A stretch of 26,289 nt of DNA from Candidatus Pacearchaeota archaeon (GCA_016234065.1 JACQLJ010000045.1:1-26289); one strand, 5' to 3'. Numbered from the stretch's first letter, positions 14,207 to 23,019 are shown. Translations and numbers: made by a program. Notes: generated from the sequence alone by a model not told the origin.

Positions 14207-15121
14207 ATGGCAAGCACAAACCAGTCACCACAATACCAAAAAGCCGAATCCATGTTCCTAAATGCTCAAACAAGCGAAGAGAGATTGAAGTGGCTTGAGG
14301 AAATGATTAGGGAATGTCCTAAGCACAAATCTTCCGAGAAGATGCTTGCTAATCTTAAAACAAGATACATCAAATTAAAAGAGAAAATAGAATCGCAGAA
14401 AAAAACTTCAAGATCTTCAGGGAAAAAAGGAATCAAAAAAGAGGAAATGCAAGCAGTGATAGTTGGATTGACTAATTCAGGGAAATCGTCCTTATTGTCT
14501 ATATTAACTAATGCAAAACCGCAAGTGGGGGAAAACCCATTTATAACTAAGCAGCCGGAAGTGGGAATGATGAACTACAATAACGAACTTCAAATACAAC
14601 TAATTGAAATACCTGCAATGGATTCAGAACACTATGACAAAGGACTGGTAAATACTGCCGAAGTAATAATAATTTTAGTAACAGAACTAAAACAAATTGA
14701 GGAAACGCAAAAAGAAATTAATAAGTCAGCAGGCAAGCAAATCATTGTTTTTAATAAAATAGATTTAATTGGCGAAAGTGAAAAAAGAAAGATATTCTCA
14801 ACATTGCAAAGCAGGAAATATGATTTTGTGATGATTTCTGCAAAGGAAAATTTAGGAATTGAGGAATTGAAAGATAAGATTTTCAAAAGTTTTGATAAAA
14901 TTAGGGTCTATAGCAAAGAGCCAGGAAAACCAAAATCAAACAATCCGATAATTTTGGAGTTAAGAAGCACTGTAGAAGATGCTGCAAAAAAACTTTTCAA
15001 GAAAAAAGACATAATCAAAGAAGCATCTGTAACAGGACCAAGTAGCAAGTTTCCAAATCAAAAGGTCTCGTTAAAACATCAACTAAAAGATAGAGATATT
15101 GTGGAATTCAAAATAAAATAA
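14207..15121 (+). CDS. DRG/Obg-like GTPase with C-terminal TGS domain
   Basis: 304 residues from ATG 14207; the open frame from 14048 overlaps the divergent gene and is rejected. N-terminal charged helices (about 1-80), then a G domain: G1 GLTNSGKSS at 87-95, switch region with T114 and P117-x-x-G, G3-equivalent EIPAMD at 134-139, G4 NKID at 183-186, and G5 ISAKE at about 208-212. The C-terminal 60-65 residues form a TGS domain (VTGPSSKFPNQKVSLKHQL and DRDIVEFKIK). The family (DRG, OBG-HflX related) binds ribosomes or translation factors. The usual G3 sequence D-x-P-G is changed to E-I-P-A, so Mg coordination and switch II may differ. It is a one-gene unit between the divergent unknown operon and a secreted-protein gene. 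Confidence 0.87.
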   Translation: MASTNQSPQYQKAESMFLNAQTSEERLKWLEEMIRECPKHKSSEKMLANLKTRYIKLKEKIESQKKTSRSSGKKGIKKEEMQAVIVGLTNSGKSSLLSILTNAKPQVGENPFITKQPEVGMMNYNNELQIQLIEIPAMDSEHYDKGLVNTAEVIIILVTELKQIEETQKEINKSAGKQIIVFNKIDLIGESEKRKIFSTLQSRKYDFVMISAKENLGIEELKDKIFKSFDKIRVYSKEPGKPKSNNPIILELRSTVEDAAKKLFKKKDIIKEASVTGPSSKFPNQKVSLKHQLKDRDIVEFKIK

Positions 15122-15127
15122 TAAAAC

Positions 15128-15134
15128 TTATAAA
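15128..15134 (+). promoter_or_regulatory. TATA box, small secreted protein gene
   Basis: TTATAAA centred 25 nt before ATG 15156, immediately after the GTPase stop. It shows that the small gene has its own promoter. Confidence 0.55.
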
Positions 15135-15155
15135 TAATAAAAAATTAATAACAAA

Positions 15156-15467
15156 ATGAAGGGGTTGAAAAAAATTCTAATAGGCGCAGCATTTGTTACA
15201 GGCCTATTCTTTCCTAATGCAGCATATCCTCAAATGACAGGCAGCACAACATGGGGCAGTAAGCAAGACCCTAATTTTAGGGCTGAAAGAAAGTATACAC
15301 CAGAACAGCAGGAACAAGTTATAAAACAATTTAGAAAATTTGTGCCTTATGGAGGAATAATAAATCCCGCAATTGATGGAGCAGAGTGGATTGCTAGGGA
15401 ACAGAATAAACGTGGCTATCCAACAGGAACAAGTTCAACCACAAAAAATAATTATAAAAGAAGGTAA
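15156..15467 (+). CDS. Small exported protein, unknown function
   Basis: 103 residues with a textbook Sec signal peptide: basic start MKGLKK, hydrophobic core ILIGAAFVTGLFF, then PNAAYPQ with likely cleavage near residues 24-26. The mature part of about 78 residues is polar, without cysteines or a second membrane segment. It contains a Thr/Ser/Gly start, a charged helix (YTPEQQEQVIKQFRKFVP) and a basic Ser/Thr/Asn tail. A dedicated TATA box 25 nt upstream supports this as a real gene. Its 3' end is convergent with the TyrRS gene, 7 nt apart. No family recognised. A secreted or surface-associated peptide is the safest statement. Confidence 0.68.
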   Translation: MKGLKKILIGAAFVTGLFFPNAAYPQMTGSTTWGSKQDPNFRAERKYTPEQQEQVIKQFRKFVPYGGIINPAIDGAEWIAREQNKRGYPTGTSSTTKNNYKRR

Positions 15468-15474
15468 AAAATGA

Positions 15475-16449
15475 TTATTTCCATTTCTTTCTTATTGGGG
15501 CAATAATTTCCTCTAAATAATTTACTACCGCATTTTTCAAATCTAATGGATGAATTTTTCCAGAGGAATACAGCGCTTCTAATTCCAAATAATTTTTTAT
15601 TTTTATATTCCCTCCAAATTTCTCCTGCCGGTTAATTAAAAATTTTTTTACATTCGGAAATATTATCAATTTTGTTATCTGTAAAATAGGATTATCCTTG
15701 ACAATGTTCTGGGGGCAGTAAGATTCCCTAATGGTTTTCTCAATTTCTGACTTTGAATCAGTAACAGAAATTCCACTTCCTTGAACTGATTTAGACATCT
15801 TGCTTCCCGGCCCTTTAAGCGAAGTAATTAATGGTGTATGCATGGCAACAAATTCGTGGTTTAATTCTTTAGACATTTCCCTTCCAATCATATGAATTTT
15901 TCTCTGTTCCAAGCCGCCGAGTGCAACATCTACTCCAAGATGCTTTATGTCTGCAACCTGCATTAAAGGATACCACAACTGAGAAATTGTCGCGTTTTCA
16001 ATATCTCTTGCAATTTCCTGCATGCTTCTTAATCCGCGATTAATGGTTGATTTCTGTGCCAATCGCATTACGTCAAGCTGGTACTCTTTTTTAAATTGAA
16101 AATCAGAACCTAAAACTATTTCTGCCTTAAGCCCGATTGCCTTAATTGTTTTTTTCCAATTCTCAACTTCTTTTTTGATTTGTTTTTCGTTTCCCTTCTT
16201 ATTCAAAAAAGCATGGACATCTGCTAACAAAATTTTAATTTTGAATCCTGCTTTCTGTAAATCCATAAGCTTCAAGATGGTGACAAAATGTCCAAGATGC
16301 ATCGCCCCTGACGGCTCGTAGCCACAATAAACAAAAGGATTTTTTTTCTTTTTTATTAAATCCTTAAGTTCTTCTTCTGTAATTATCTCAACTACATTTC
16401 TTTTTATCAACTCAATTTTTTCATCAGTTGTTAATTTTTTATCAGCCAT
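15475..16449 (-). CDS. tyrS: Tyrosyl-tRNA synthetase (archaeal type)
   Basis: 324 residues, the usual archaeal length without the bacterial S4-like C-terminal domain. Attaches tyrosine to tRNA-Tyr in the cytoplasm. Class I signatures: HLGH (HIGH) at 51-54 in the context YCGYEPSGAMHLGHF, and KMSKS at 217-221. The tyrosine-specific pocket is visible as Y41 in VYCGYEPSG, YPLMQVADIKHLGVDVALGG at 160-179, and EQRKIHMIGRE at 181-191. TyrRS and TrpRS are relatives; the YPLMQVAD and GGLEQRKIH contexts favour TyrRS. Start ATG 16449 with a TTATTAAA element 25 nt upstream. The preceding gene on this strand encodes the 590-residue surface protein, 34 nt away. Confidence 0.95.
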   Translation of the reverse strand: MADKKLTTDEKIELIKRNVVEIITEEELKDLIKKKKNPFVYCGYEPSGAMHLGHFVTILKLMDLQKAGFKIKILLADVHAFLNKKGNEKQIKKEVENWKKTIKAIGLKAEIVLGSDFQFKKEYQLDVMRLAQKSTINRGLRSMQEIARDIENATISQLWYPLMQVADIKHLGVDVALGGLEQRKIHMIGREMSKELNHEFVAMHTPLITSLKGPGSKMSKSVQGSGISVTDSKSEIEKTIRESYCPQNIVKDNPILQITKLIIFPNVKKFLINRQEKFGGNIKIKNYLELEALYSSGKIHPLDLKNAVVNYLEEIIAPIRKKWK

Positions 16450-16470
16450 GTTAGAAAAATAAGAAAAGAA

Positions 16471-16478
16471 TTATTAAA
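16471..16478 (-). promoter_or_regulatory. TATA-like element, tyrS
   Basis: TTATTAAA (TTTAATAA as read) centred about 25 nt from ATG 16449, in the 34-bp gap after the surface protein gene. Confidence 0.4.
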
Positions 16479-16483
16479 TGTTT

Positions 16484-18256
16484 TTATCTGAAATAATAAT
16501 CAAGGAATACATTGCCACTTATTACGCTGCCAGTCACACTTGGCTCTGTAGTTGTAGTGCTTCCAGATTCAGTGCCTGTACTTCCGCTTGATTCTGTTGT
16601 AGAACTTTCACTTGGTGGCTGTTGGAATTCTCCGCTAGGCGGAACAAATCCTTCTGGTGGCTGCTGTCCTTCAAATCCTTGTGGTGGGATAAATCCTTCA
16701 GGAGGTTGCTGATTTCTAAACTCCTCTCTGAAATCTTCTCTAAACTGATCTTGATTTCTTTCCCTAAATTCGTCTTTGAAATTGTCAAAATGGCACTGAC
16801 ATTGTCCATCTGAAAAGTCCCATGCTCCACCTTCACTTCTGCAACTTTGCGCGCACATCATTTCCGCCTGTTTTGTTTCTCTGAATCTTTCATCAAAACT
16901 TCTCACTCCCTGTGTTGCTCCGTCGTAACATTTTAATCTTTCCTGACTATCCTGAATATTTTTGCAGTTTCCTCCAAATCCTCCTGGACCAGGACCACGA
17001 TGATCTCCAGGTCCTCCTTCAAATCCTTGGCTTCTCATAATTTTTTCACATTTTCTAGGATCATCTCTGCCTTCTCCTGTAATTCCTGCATCAATGCATT
17101 CTTGTGGGGCGTTTTGCCGGAACATAAGTTTTCCACATTCCTTATGATCTGTCAAACCAGCACTAACGCATTCTTCAGGTGCATTTATCTCAAACATAAT
17201 TTTCTCGCAAATCTGTCTTGCTTGTCTTTCATTTTGAACATTCGCTGAAATCAATGCATCTTTGCATTCAGGAGGAGCATGTGTTTGAATCATTATTTTC
17301 ATGCAGGCATTAGGAGTTGTAGCTCCTGCTTTTCTGCATTCAGAGGGCATATGCATATCAAATCTTGATTCTGAAACATCTCCTTCCAAACTATCCATAA
17401 TATCCTGCAAATAATCAGGAAGCTCTGGCATTTCAATATCATCTAATTGCTCGCATGCCTCTTCATTTCCTTCAATTTCACATGCAGTTGCCAATGGTGC
17501 AGCAATAGAACACATTTGCGCAAAATCAGTAAAAGGAATTTCTTCACATGCGCATTCTTGTCCTGCTGTTTCAAAACACTGAGACATAATTTTCCCAAAT
17601 TTTTCCGCCTCTATTCTTTGCTCACTCGTTAAAGCCCTATCTAGTCGCTTCTGCCATTCGGGAGAATCATCTCCTCCTTTGCAAACACGCGCATATTCCG
17701 AAGGGTCTAATTTAGCAAGGTTCTCGCAAAGTTCTTTGATTTTTCCTGCAATCTCTGAGGCAGTGATGATTTTTCCTTCTCTGTCAACAACATCATCAAA
17801 AAATGCACCTCTTTCCTCTTCAGGAATTTCATTTTCTATTTCTTTTAAAGCATTATATATTGCAGACGCGCTCCTCTTTGCTTCTTCTCTTTGTTCTGGA
17901 GATACTTCTTTTTCAAGATTATCTGCATGTGTCTTATATCTTTCAAGTGCCACTTTTGCATCTTCTATCTTGCCTTCACTAATCATCGCTCTTATCTCTG
18001 CAATTTTTTTCTCTCTGTTTGCTATATCGTCCCTGAATCTCTCTAAAATTCCCGATTCAACAAAGTAAAATCCTGAGTCAGGAGTTATTCCTTCGCTTGC
18101 TTGAAGTTCAACACCTTCTTCAAATTGAGTTTCATCATTGACTTGTGCTTCTAAATTTTCAGTGGAATCATTCTCTGCTGCGAGCACAAATGATAGATTT
18201 AGAAAGAAGATGCTAAAAACAATTAAAGTTATAGAAAATAATTTGCCTTGTTTCAT
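16484..18256 (-). CDS. Exported Cys-repeat surface protein with DUF5667-like N-terminus
   Basis: 590 residues, exported. Signal peptide at residues 1-27 (hydrophobic core LFSITLIVFSIFFLNLSFVLA, cleavage near VLA-AEN). Residues about 57-150 read as a helical DUF5667-like region (ITPDSGFYFVESGILERFRD then an IRAMISEGKIEDAKVALERY hairpin). About 177-275 is Cys-rich. Residues 303-409 hold four related Cys repeats of form (A)P-x-E-C-x-x-A-G...C-x-K-I/L-M, beginning near 303, 327, 358 and 382. Then a Gly/Pro segment (413-430), another Cys cluster (431-488), a charged Phe-rich helix (FKDEFRERNQDQFREDFREEF), two copies of QQPPEGF(I/V)PP at about 516 and 531, and a Ser/Thr stalk (545-575) ending in VTGSVISGNVFLDYYFR. 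The stalk is a likely glycosylation and cell-surface spacer. Disulfide-linked surface adhesin or receptor is my guess. Divergent from the TctA-like gene. Confidence 0.8.
   Translation of the reverse strand: MKQGKLFSITLIVFSIFFLNLSFVLAAENDSTENLEAQVNDETQFEEGVELQASEGITPDSGFYFVESGILERFRDDIANREKKIAEIRAMISEGKIEDAKVALERYKTHADNLEKEVSPEQREEAKRSASAIYNALKEIENEIPEEERGAFFDDVVDREGKIITASEIAGKIKELCENLAKLDPSEYARVCKGGDDSPEWQKRLDRALTSEQRIEAEKFGKIMSQCFETAGQECACEEIPFTDFAQMCSIAAPLATACEIEGNEEACEQLDDIEMPELPDYLQDIMDSLEGDVSESRFDMHMPSECRKAGATTPNACMKIMIQTHAPPECKDALISANVQNERQARQICEKIMFEINAPEECVSAGLTDHKECGKLMFRQNAPQECIDAGITGEGRDDPRKCEKIMRSQGFEGGPGDHRGPGPGGFGGNCKNIQDSQERLKCYDGATQGVRSFDERFRETKQAEMMCAQSCRSEGGAWDFSDGQCQCHFDNFKDEFRERNQDQFREDFREEFRNQQPPEGFIPPQGFEGQQPPEGFVPPSGEFQQPPSESSTTESSGSTGTESGSTTTTEPSVTGSVISGNVFLDYYFR
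16560..16712 (-). repeat. Repeats coding for QQPPEGF(I/V)PP-type units and a Ser/Thr stalk
   Basis: Within the surface protein gene, the DNA coding for residues about 516-570 holds two near-identical units (QQPPEGFIPPQGFEG and QQPPEGFVPPSGEF), a partial third (QQPPSES) and then Ser/Thr/Gly low complexity. It reads as an intragenic tandem repeat likely to vary in length between strains. Confidence 0.6.
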
Positions 18257-18277
18257 TTTTTAATCACTTTTTTACAC

Positions 18278-18284
18278 AATAAAA
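18278..18284 (-). promoter_or_regulatory. TATA-like element, surface protein gene
   Basis: AATAAAA (TTTTATT as read), centred 25 nt from ATG 18256, in the 76-bp divergent region. A second T/A element, TATAATA at 18302-18308, is about 28 nt before ATG 18333 and may serve the opposite gene. Confidence 0.35.
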
Positions 18285-18332
18285 TCTTTAATTGATTATT
18301 GTATAATAGAAAAGGCCTTTATAAAAATTACT

Positions 18333-19520
18333 ATGCTTATTGAAATTATTTTATTCTTTTTTCTCGGTTTGTTTTTTGGCACTCTCGCCGGATTAATTCC
18401 AGGCATACACATAAATTTGATCGGCGCTGCTTTGGTCTCTCTTTCAATCTCGGCTTTAGTTGAGGTCAACACAATTTACTTAGTTGTTTTCATTGTCTCA
18501 ATGTCAATTTCACAGACATTTATTGATTTTATTCCAGGAATATTTTTAGGATGTCCTGATACAGATACAGCACTTTCAACCTTGCCAGGACATAAATTAT
18601 TGAAAGAAGGAAAGGGCTACGAGGCAGTGATGTTGTGCTCTTATGGTTGTTTGTATGGAGGACTGATTTTAGTCATTCTTATTATTCCATTAATTCTTTT
18701 AATTCCAAAGATTTATTCTGCAATGATATTTTTAATACCCTATCTTCTTATTTTGGTCTCTCTTTGGCTTGTTTTTTCTGAGAAGAAAAAAATACAGGCA
18801 GCATCTGCTTTTTTGATTTCGGGAATTCTGGGGTTGTTGGTCTTTAACGTTTTTGACAATCCGGAAAATTCATTGCTACCTTTGCTTACTGGTTTATTTG
18901 GAAGCTCAATGCTTCTAATAAGCATAAAAAATAAAATAGTTATTCCTCCGCAAAAAATCACAGAACCAAGGATAAGAAAAATGCGTCCGTTAATAAGTTC
19001 TGCAATTGTCTCGCCGTTGTCAATTGTCCTTCCTGCGATTGGAAGCAGCCAAATAGCAATTATTGGGTCAAGCATTGCAAAAACCGACGATAAGGGGTTT
19101 TTATTTTTGCTCGGTTCAATCAATCTTTTGGCTATGAGTTTTTCTTTCTTAGCCCTTTATCTTATTTCAAAAACACGCACAGGATCAGCTGCGGCAATAA
19201 ATGATATACTTAAACTTACCCCGGAGATTTTTGCTTTGATAATCATAACAATAATTTTCAGTGTTCTATTATCTTTTTTTATTTCTAAATTTTTAGTAAA
19301 AAATATCTCACAAATAATAACAAGCTTCAGTTATACAAAAATCTCGGTTTCTGTTTTGATATTTTTAATTATAATGATTTCTATTTTTTCAGGAGCTTTA
19401 GGATTAGTGATTTTTGTTATAGCAACATTTACTGGTGTCTACATAATCTTAATGGACGTAAGGAAAACAAATATGATGGGCTGTTTGATTTTGCCGACGA
19501 TAATTTTGTATTTGTTTTAG
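18333..19520 (+). CDS. TctA/DUF112-type polytopic membrane protein
   Basis: 395 residues, about 9-11 hydrophobic segments filling the chain. The N-terminal GTLAGLIPGIHINLIGAALV at about 17-36 matches the glycine-rich G-x-x-x-G-x-(I/L)-P-G-(I/L)-H opening of the tripartite tricarboxylate transporter TctA / DUF112 superfamily. The FIPGIFLGCPDTDTALSTLPGHKLLKEGKGYEAV region (about 66-99, with its conserved PD-x-DTALS and PGH) is its archaeal version. A second glycine/serine-rich half, LPAIGSSQIAIIGSSIAK at about 233-250, suggests the internal inverted repeat of the family. No TctB or periplasmic TctC partner is adjacent, as is usual for archaeal members, so the substrate is unknown. Divergent from the surface protein gene; its stop interlocks over four bases with that of PolD large subunit. 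Confidence 0.82.
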   Translation: MLIEIILFFFLGLFFGTLAGLIPGIHINLIGAALVSLSISALVEVNTIYLVVFIVSMSISQTFIDFIPGIFLGCPDTDTALSTLPGHKLLKEGKGYEAVMLCSYGCLYGGLILVILIIPLILLIPKIYSAMIFLIPYLLILVSLWLVFSEKKKIQAASAFLISGILGLLVFNVFDNPENSLLPLLTGLFGSSMLLISIKNKIVIPPQKITEPRIRKMRPLISSAIVSPLSIVLPAIGSSQIAIIGSSIAKTDDKGFLFLLGSINLLAMSFSFLALYLISKTRTGSAAAINDILKLTPEIFALIIITIIFSVLLSFFISKFLVKNISQIITSFSYTKISVSVLIFLIIMISIFSGALGLVIFVIATFTGVYIILMDVRKTNMMGCLILPTIILYLF

Positions 19521-22500
19521 AACCACTTCTTCAATGCTTCTTGTTTTTCAGCATCTCTTCCAAAGATGCTTTCAATATGCCTCTTGATTAAATCAAGATT
19601 TTGACTCATATAAAAAGATGGCTTGTATTTTTCACACAACTCAATTGCCGGCTCAAGATATTTTCTTATTCCCCCTTCATTAACAGTAAATATAATTTTT
19701 CCGTTGCACGCAGGACATATCCCTGTCAAGGGAATTCTTCTCAGAATTTCGTTGCAGTCAACACATCTAAAACTCTGTGTTGAAAATTTTCTCAAATTTC
19801 CCCTCAGGTCTTTTATAAAATGCTTGTCAATTACTAACTTCGCAACTTCGGATGTGCTTGCAGCTCTGATTTTTTCAACCAATTCCATTTGATGTTGCAA
19901 TTTATCCTGCATTGTAACAAGTGATTTGTAAGAAGAACATAAAATACCTTCATTTATGTTGGACGTTTGATGTGTGAAACCTATTCCGACAAAAGTGTCT
20001 TTCCCATTTTTCATTGCTGACTTAACATTGTTCATTTTTATTTCGGACGAATGTTTTCTTTTTTCCGCTGATTTATACAACTCCAAAGGATAACTATTAG
20101 TCATTTCAAAATCAAGTATTTGATCATCAACCTCTCCTGCGCTAATTCTCGCATTTAAAACAAGAGGCGCATCTTGAGTTCCTCCTCGGTGTTTTGGTAA
20201 AAATTCAAATGAGAAATTAAGAAGAACATCAGTGAGCAACATGAGGGCTGCTTCATCTCCATCACAATCCCTTCTCATCGCAGCATGCATGTATGGACTT
20301 GCAAAAAGTCCTTGAGTGTTTGAAAAGCCGATAAATCTGCATATTACTCCTGCGCAATTGTGGGGGGCCATACAAACCCCTAACTGCCCGACTAAATCTT
20401 CCCTTTTCTTGACGTTATGAAATTTATCTAAACCATAAACTCTAGTGAAAAGTGAATCAATAAAACCGCATACTTTAATAAAAACATCGTCTGCTTTTTC
20501 ATCGCCTGATTCAGAGCAACTTGGAAGGATTACATCGTGGGGTTTTAATTCTAAAATCTGTTCTTTATCAAAAAGTTCATTTCCGTATATATCTTTGTCA
20601 TAACCAAGGTCTTTTAATTTTTCAACGCTTGTGAATATCTCCTTCGGCTTGAATGCAGTCATTGGTAATTCTGTAGCATCAAATCTTATAGTCCCGTCTT
20701 TGTTTACCTGTAAATTGTACATCGCCCTTAAAACTCCCTTCGTTAAATGCTCAACCTTGTGACTTCCTGAAGAAGTTCCCCTAACTCCTTTAATAAGAGG
20801 AGGAATATCTTCTTTTTTTATCTTTAATTTTTCAACTGCTTTATCAAAATAATAATTAATGTCAATTGCCCTATTGTTATATGGAAAAGAAATCTCATGT
20901 TCACTGCACTTTTCAAAAAAGCTGTTCTCGCATTTAGGACAAAAATATTTCTGTCTCGTCGGTGAATTACATGATTCACATGATGGAAAAATTGTTTCTT
21001 TATTGCAGTTGGTGCAGTAATAAATGGGAAATGTGTTTTTTATTCTCCCGAGTTCTCTTGCGGCATTTAAGTTTCTGTATTTTCCACCTTCATTACCAAC
21101 TGGAAATAATAAATTTGGGCTTCCAATTAATTTTCTTAGCTTTGCTTTTTCAGGCCTCCCCATTCTTGCACCAATAAAATCTCCGGCCTTGTCTTTAATT
21201 TCAAACTCAGACAAGGAGTTTACAATTTCAAGGATGCTTAGGTCCTTCTTAAAATTCTCTAAATTTAAAACATCATTGAGTGTTTTCTCTTTTTCATTTA
21301 AAATATTTAAGTCCAATCCGATGTTTGCCAGTAATGCCTTGCTGTTTTCTTCACTTAAAATAATGTTTTCTATTGTAACATCATGCTCTACTCCTAAAAC
21401 TTCTAGCGCTCTTTTTCCTAACTTGAATTTTTCCTGGTCTTGTTTTGTATATGGAAAAATTATCTTGTTGGTTGTTTTTGAGTGTTTAAGCCATTCAACC
21501 AGTCCAATTAATTCTTCTTTTGAGATTGAAGTCCAATAAAAAATAAATTTAGGGTGCAAAGGAATTTTATGTTTTCTGCTTAATTCAATCGCCTGTTCAA
21601 AAGAAATATTAAAAGGATTTAGTTTTTCAGAAGATTGCTTTTCATTCAACTCCAAAGCCCACCATTCTTCAACATAGCCCGGTTTTATTAGCTCATAATT
21701 TCTGTTTGCCAAATCGCCGAATGAAAATAAAATATCCCCCAAATATATTATTTCTTCTGTATCAGGATAATATTTCTTTGCTTCTTCTTTTGTCTTGGGT
21801 TTTTTTACACTTCCGTTGAATAATTTTATTATTGGGCCATCAACTTCATCACAAGGAGTTACAACACATCCTTTCGTCGGCTTTTCTATTTTAAGCTGAG
21901 TGCCTATTGCAATAAATGAATCTGTTATCGCCATCGTGGCAGGATGCATTGATGTGGCGCTGAATCCACTAACCCTGCTTCTCCCATACCTAAATCTAAA
22001 TCCCCCTGATGCAGACGGGTTTCCAAATACAGGTCTTCCTGCAACTAAATCATTCAGGTAAGTTGGAGAAATATCTGACTTTCCAACTTCTCTTCTTTTA
22101 TGAATTTCTATGTATTCATCCAAAAAACCCCAATCAGTTATTTTAAATCCTTTTTTCTGTAATTCTGAAATGTATTTTTTTATTTTCAACGCCTTTTGGC
22201 TAAGTCCCTCTGCAATTGTTAAACAAAACCCTCCCCTCAAAGAGTTTGTTGAAATTCTTGGAAGATTTTTGTAATTTGAGACCTCTATTTTCTCAGTTGG
22301 GTCGCCGTTTACTTGAACAGGAATATTTCTTGCGAGAAAGAGCGCCTCTTCTTCTGTTGGCATATATTGAAGGTTAGTGATTTTCTCGTGATAATCTACA
22401 AACTCCGCGTATGTTCTTTTTATTTCCTCTTCTGTAGGATCGTATTTGGCAAAACCAAATAATTCTCTCAGATAATCCACAATTAATAAAGAAAATGCAG

Positions 22501-22972
22501 CTCCTGTTCCTCCAGCGCTTCTTACAGGACCAGAATAAAAAGGAGATAGGTATTGTTTTCCGTCCTTTGTTTTGAAAACTTTTATCTCAGTAAAACCCTC
22601 TATAGGGCTTGATACTACACCAAGAGTCATGTAGGCGAAACCAACTCTGACGCCTGCTTCTATTGATTCTATTTGATTTTTAAATTTACAGAAATTCTGT
22701 TTTGCAACTTCTTCTGCAATCTGCAAAGAAACCGCGGGGTCTAATTTTCCAAATTTTTCTTCTAACTCAACTATTCTTTTTGCGATGCCGCAGTTGAACA
22801 TTTGAGGATAAACCGAAGATATAAGGCCCTCTACTTTTTCAGCCAAACTTCTTGCGAGAGGAATCTCCACTTTATTAACAGGATCGATGCCTTTGGTTCT
22901 CGCTTCTTCAACTAAGGAATATACTTTCTTGACATTTTTTTCAAGTTCTTGAAAATATTCTTGTGTGTTCAT
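19517..22972 (-). CDS. polC: DNA polymerase D large (catalytic) subunit DP2
   Basis: 1151 residues from ATG 22972; the frame continues 10 codons upstream to 23002, but a TATA-like box lies inside that extension. Replicative polymerase of Euryarchaeota and DPANN; the large subunit carries the double-psi beta-barrel catalytic core. Catalytic aspartates are seen in the RDCDGDEAA block (D902, D904, D906), with GGTQDAPLVLNAR after it and HNCAGVICRFIGF before it. Multiple CxxC zinc modules occur at about residues 640-690 (YYCTNCNKE, CESC, FCPKCE). A C-terminal zinc ribbon is at about 1063-1085 (CVDCNE ... CPACNG). The last eight residues, QEALKKWF, fit a PCNA-interacting PIP-box. Length is somewhat shorter than the Pyrococcus protein and there is no intein. 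Preceded by the small subunit gene across a 130-bp spacer with its own duplicated promoter. Confidence 0.97.
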   Translation of the reverse strand: MNTQEYFQELEKNVKKVYSLVEEARTKGIDPVNKVEIPLARSLAEKVEGLISSVYPQMFNCGIAKRIVELEEKFGKLDPAVSLQIAEEVAKQNFCKFKNQIESIEAGVRVGFAYMTLGVVSSPIEGFTEIKVFKTKDGKQYLSPFYSGPVRSAGGTGAAFSLLIVDYLRELFGFAKYDPTEEEIKRTYAEFVDYHEKITNLQYMPTEEEALFLARNIPVQVNGDPTEKIEVSNYKNLPRISTNSLRGGFCLTIAEGLSQKALKIKKYISELQKKGFKITDWGFLDEYIEIHKRREVGKSDISPTYLNDLVAGRPVFGNPSASGGFRFRYGRSRVSGFSATSMHPATMAITDSFIAIGTQLKIEKPTKGCVVTPCDEVDGPIIKLFNGSVKKPKTKEEAKKYYPDTEEIIYLGDILFSFGDLANRNYELIKPGYVEEWWALELNEKQSSEKLNPFNISFEQAIELSRKHKIPLHPKFIFYWTSISKEELIGLVEWLKHSKTTNKIIFPYTKQDQEKFKLGKRALEVLGVEHDVTIENIILSEENSKALLANIGLDLNILNEKEKTLNDVLNLENFKKDLSILEIVNSLSEFEIKDKAGDFIGARMGRPEKAKLRKLIGSPNLLFPVGNEGGKYRNLNAARELGRIKNTFPIYYCTNCNKETIFPSCESCNSPTRQKYFCPKCENSFFEKCSEHEISFPYNNRAIDINYYFDKAVEKLKIKKEDIPPLIKGVRGTSSGSHKVEHLTKGVLRAMYNLQVNKDGTIRFDATELPMTAFKPKEIFTSVEKLKDLGYDKDIYGNELFDKEQILELKPHDVILPSCSESGDEKADDVFIKVCGFIDSLFTRVYGLDKFHNVKKREDLVGQLGVCMAPHNCAGVICRFIGFSNTQGLFASPYMHAAMRRDCDGDEAALMLLTDVLLNFSFEFLPKHRGGTQDAPLVLNARISAGEVDDQILDFEMTNSYPLELYKSAEKRKHSSEIKMNNVKSAMKNGKDTFVGIGFTHQTSNINEGILCSSYKSLVTMQDKLQHQMELVEKIRAASTSEVAKLVIDKHFIKDLRGNLRKFSTQSFRCVDCNEILRRIPLTGICPACNGKIIFTVNEGGIRKYLEPAIELCEKYKPSFYMSQNLDLIKRHIESIFGRDAEKQEALKKWF

Positions 22973-22988
22973 TATGAAAAACTCCTGT

Positions 22989-23017
22989 TTTTTATTATAC
23001 AAAATGTTCTCATTTTA
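22989..23017 (-). repeat. 29-nt direct repeat, copy 1 (PolD large subunit promoter)
   Basis: Perfect copy of 23077-23105, offset 88 nt. It contains the TATA-like TATAATAA (as read) at 22992-22999, about 24 nt from the ATG of the large subunit gene. On the reading strand both copies begin TAAAATGAGAACATTTTG. Confidence 0.9.
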
Positions 23018-23019
23018 GT

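Noticed and set aside
17679..18068. 129-residue open frame on the + strand and similar ones at 16512-16836
   Set aside because: Mirror frames of the repetitive surface protein gene; their apparent repeats come from its repeats.
21024..21539. 171-residue open frame on the + strand
   Set aside because: Lies wholly inside the PolD large subunit gene on the other strand, with low-complexity Ser/Phe/Leu composition and no promoter; a shadow frame.
19517..22972. Intein in the PolD large subunit
   Set aside because: Archaeal DP2 genes often hold one, but the protein is continuous and of normal intein-free length; no splicing blocks seen.
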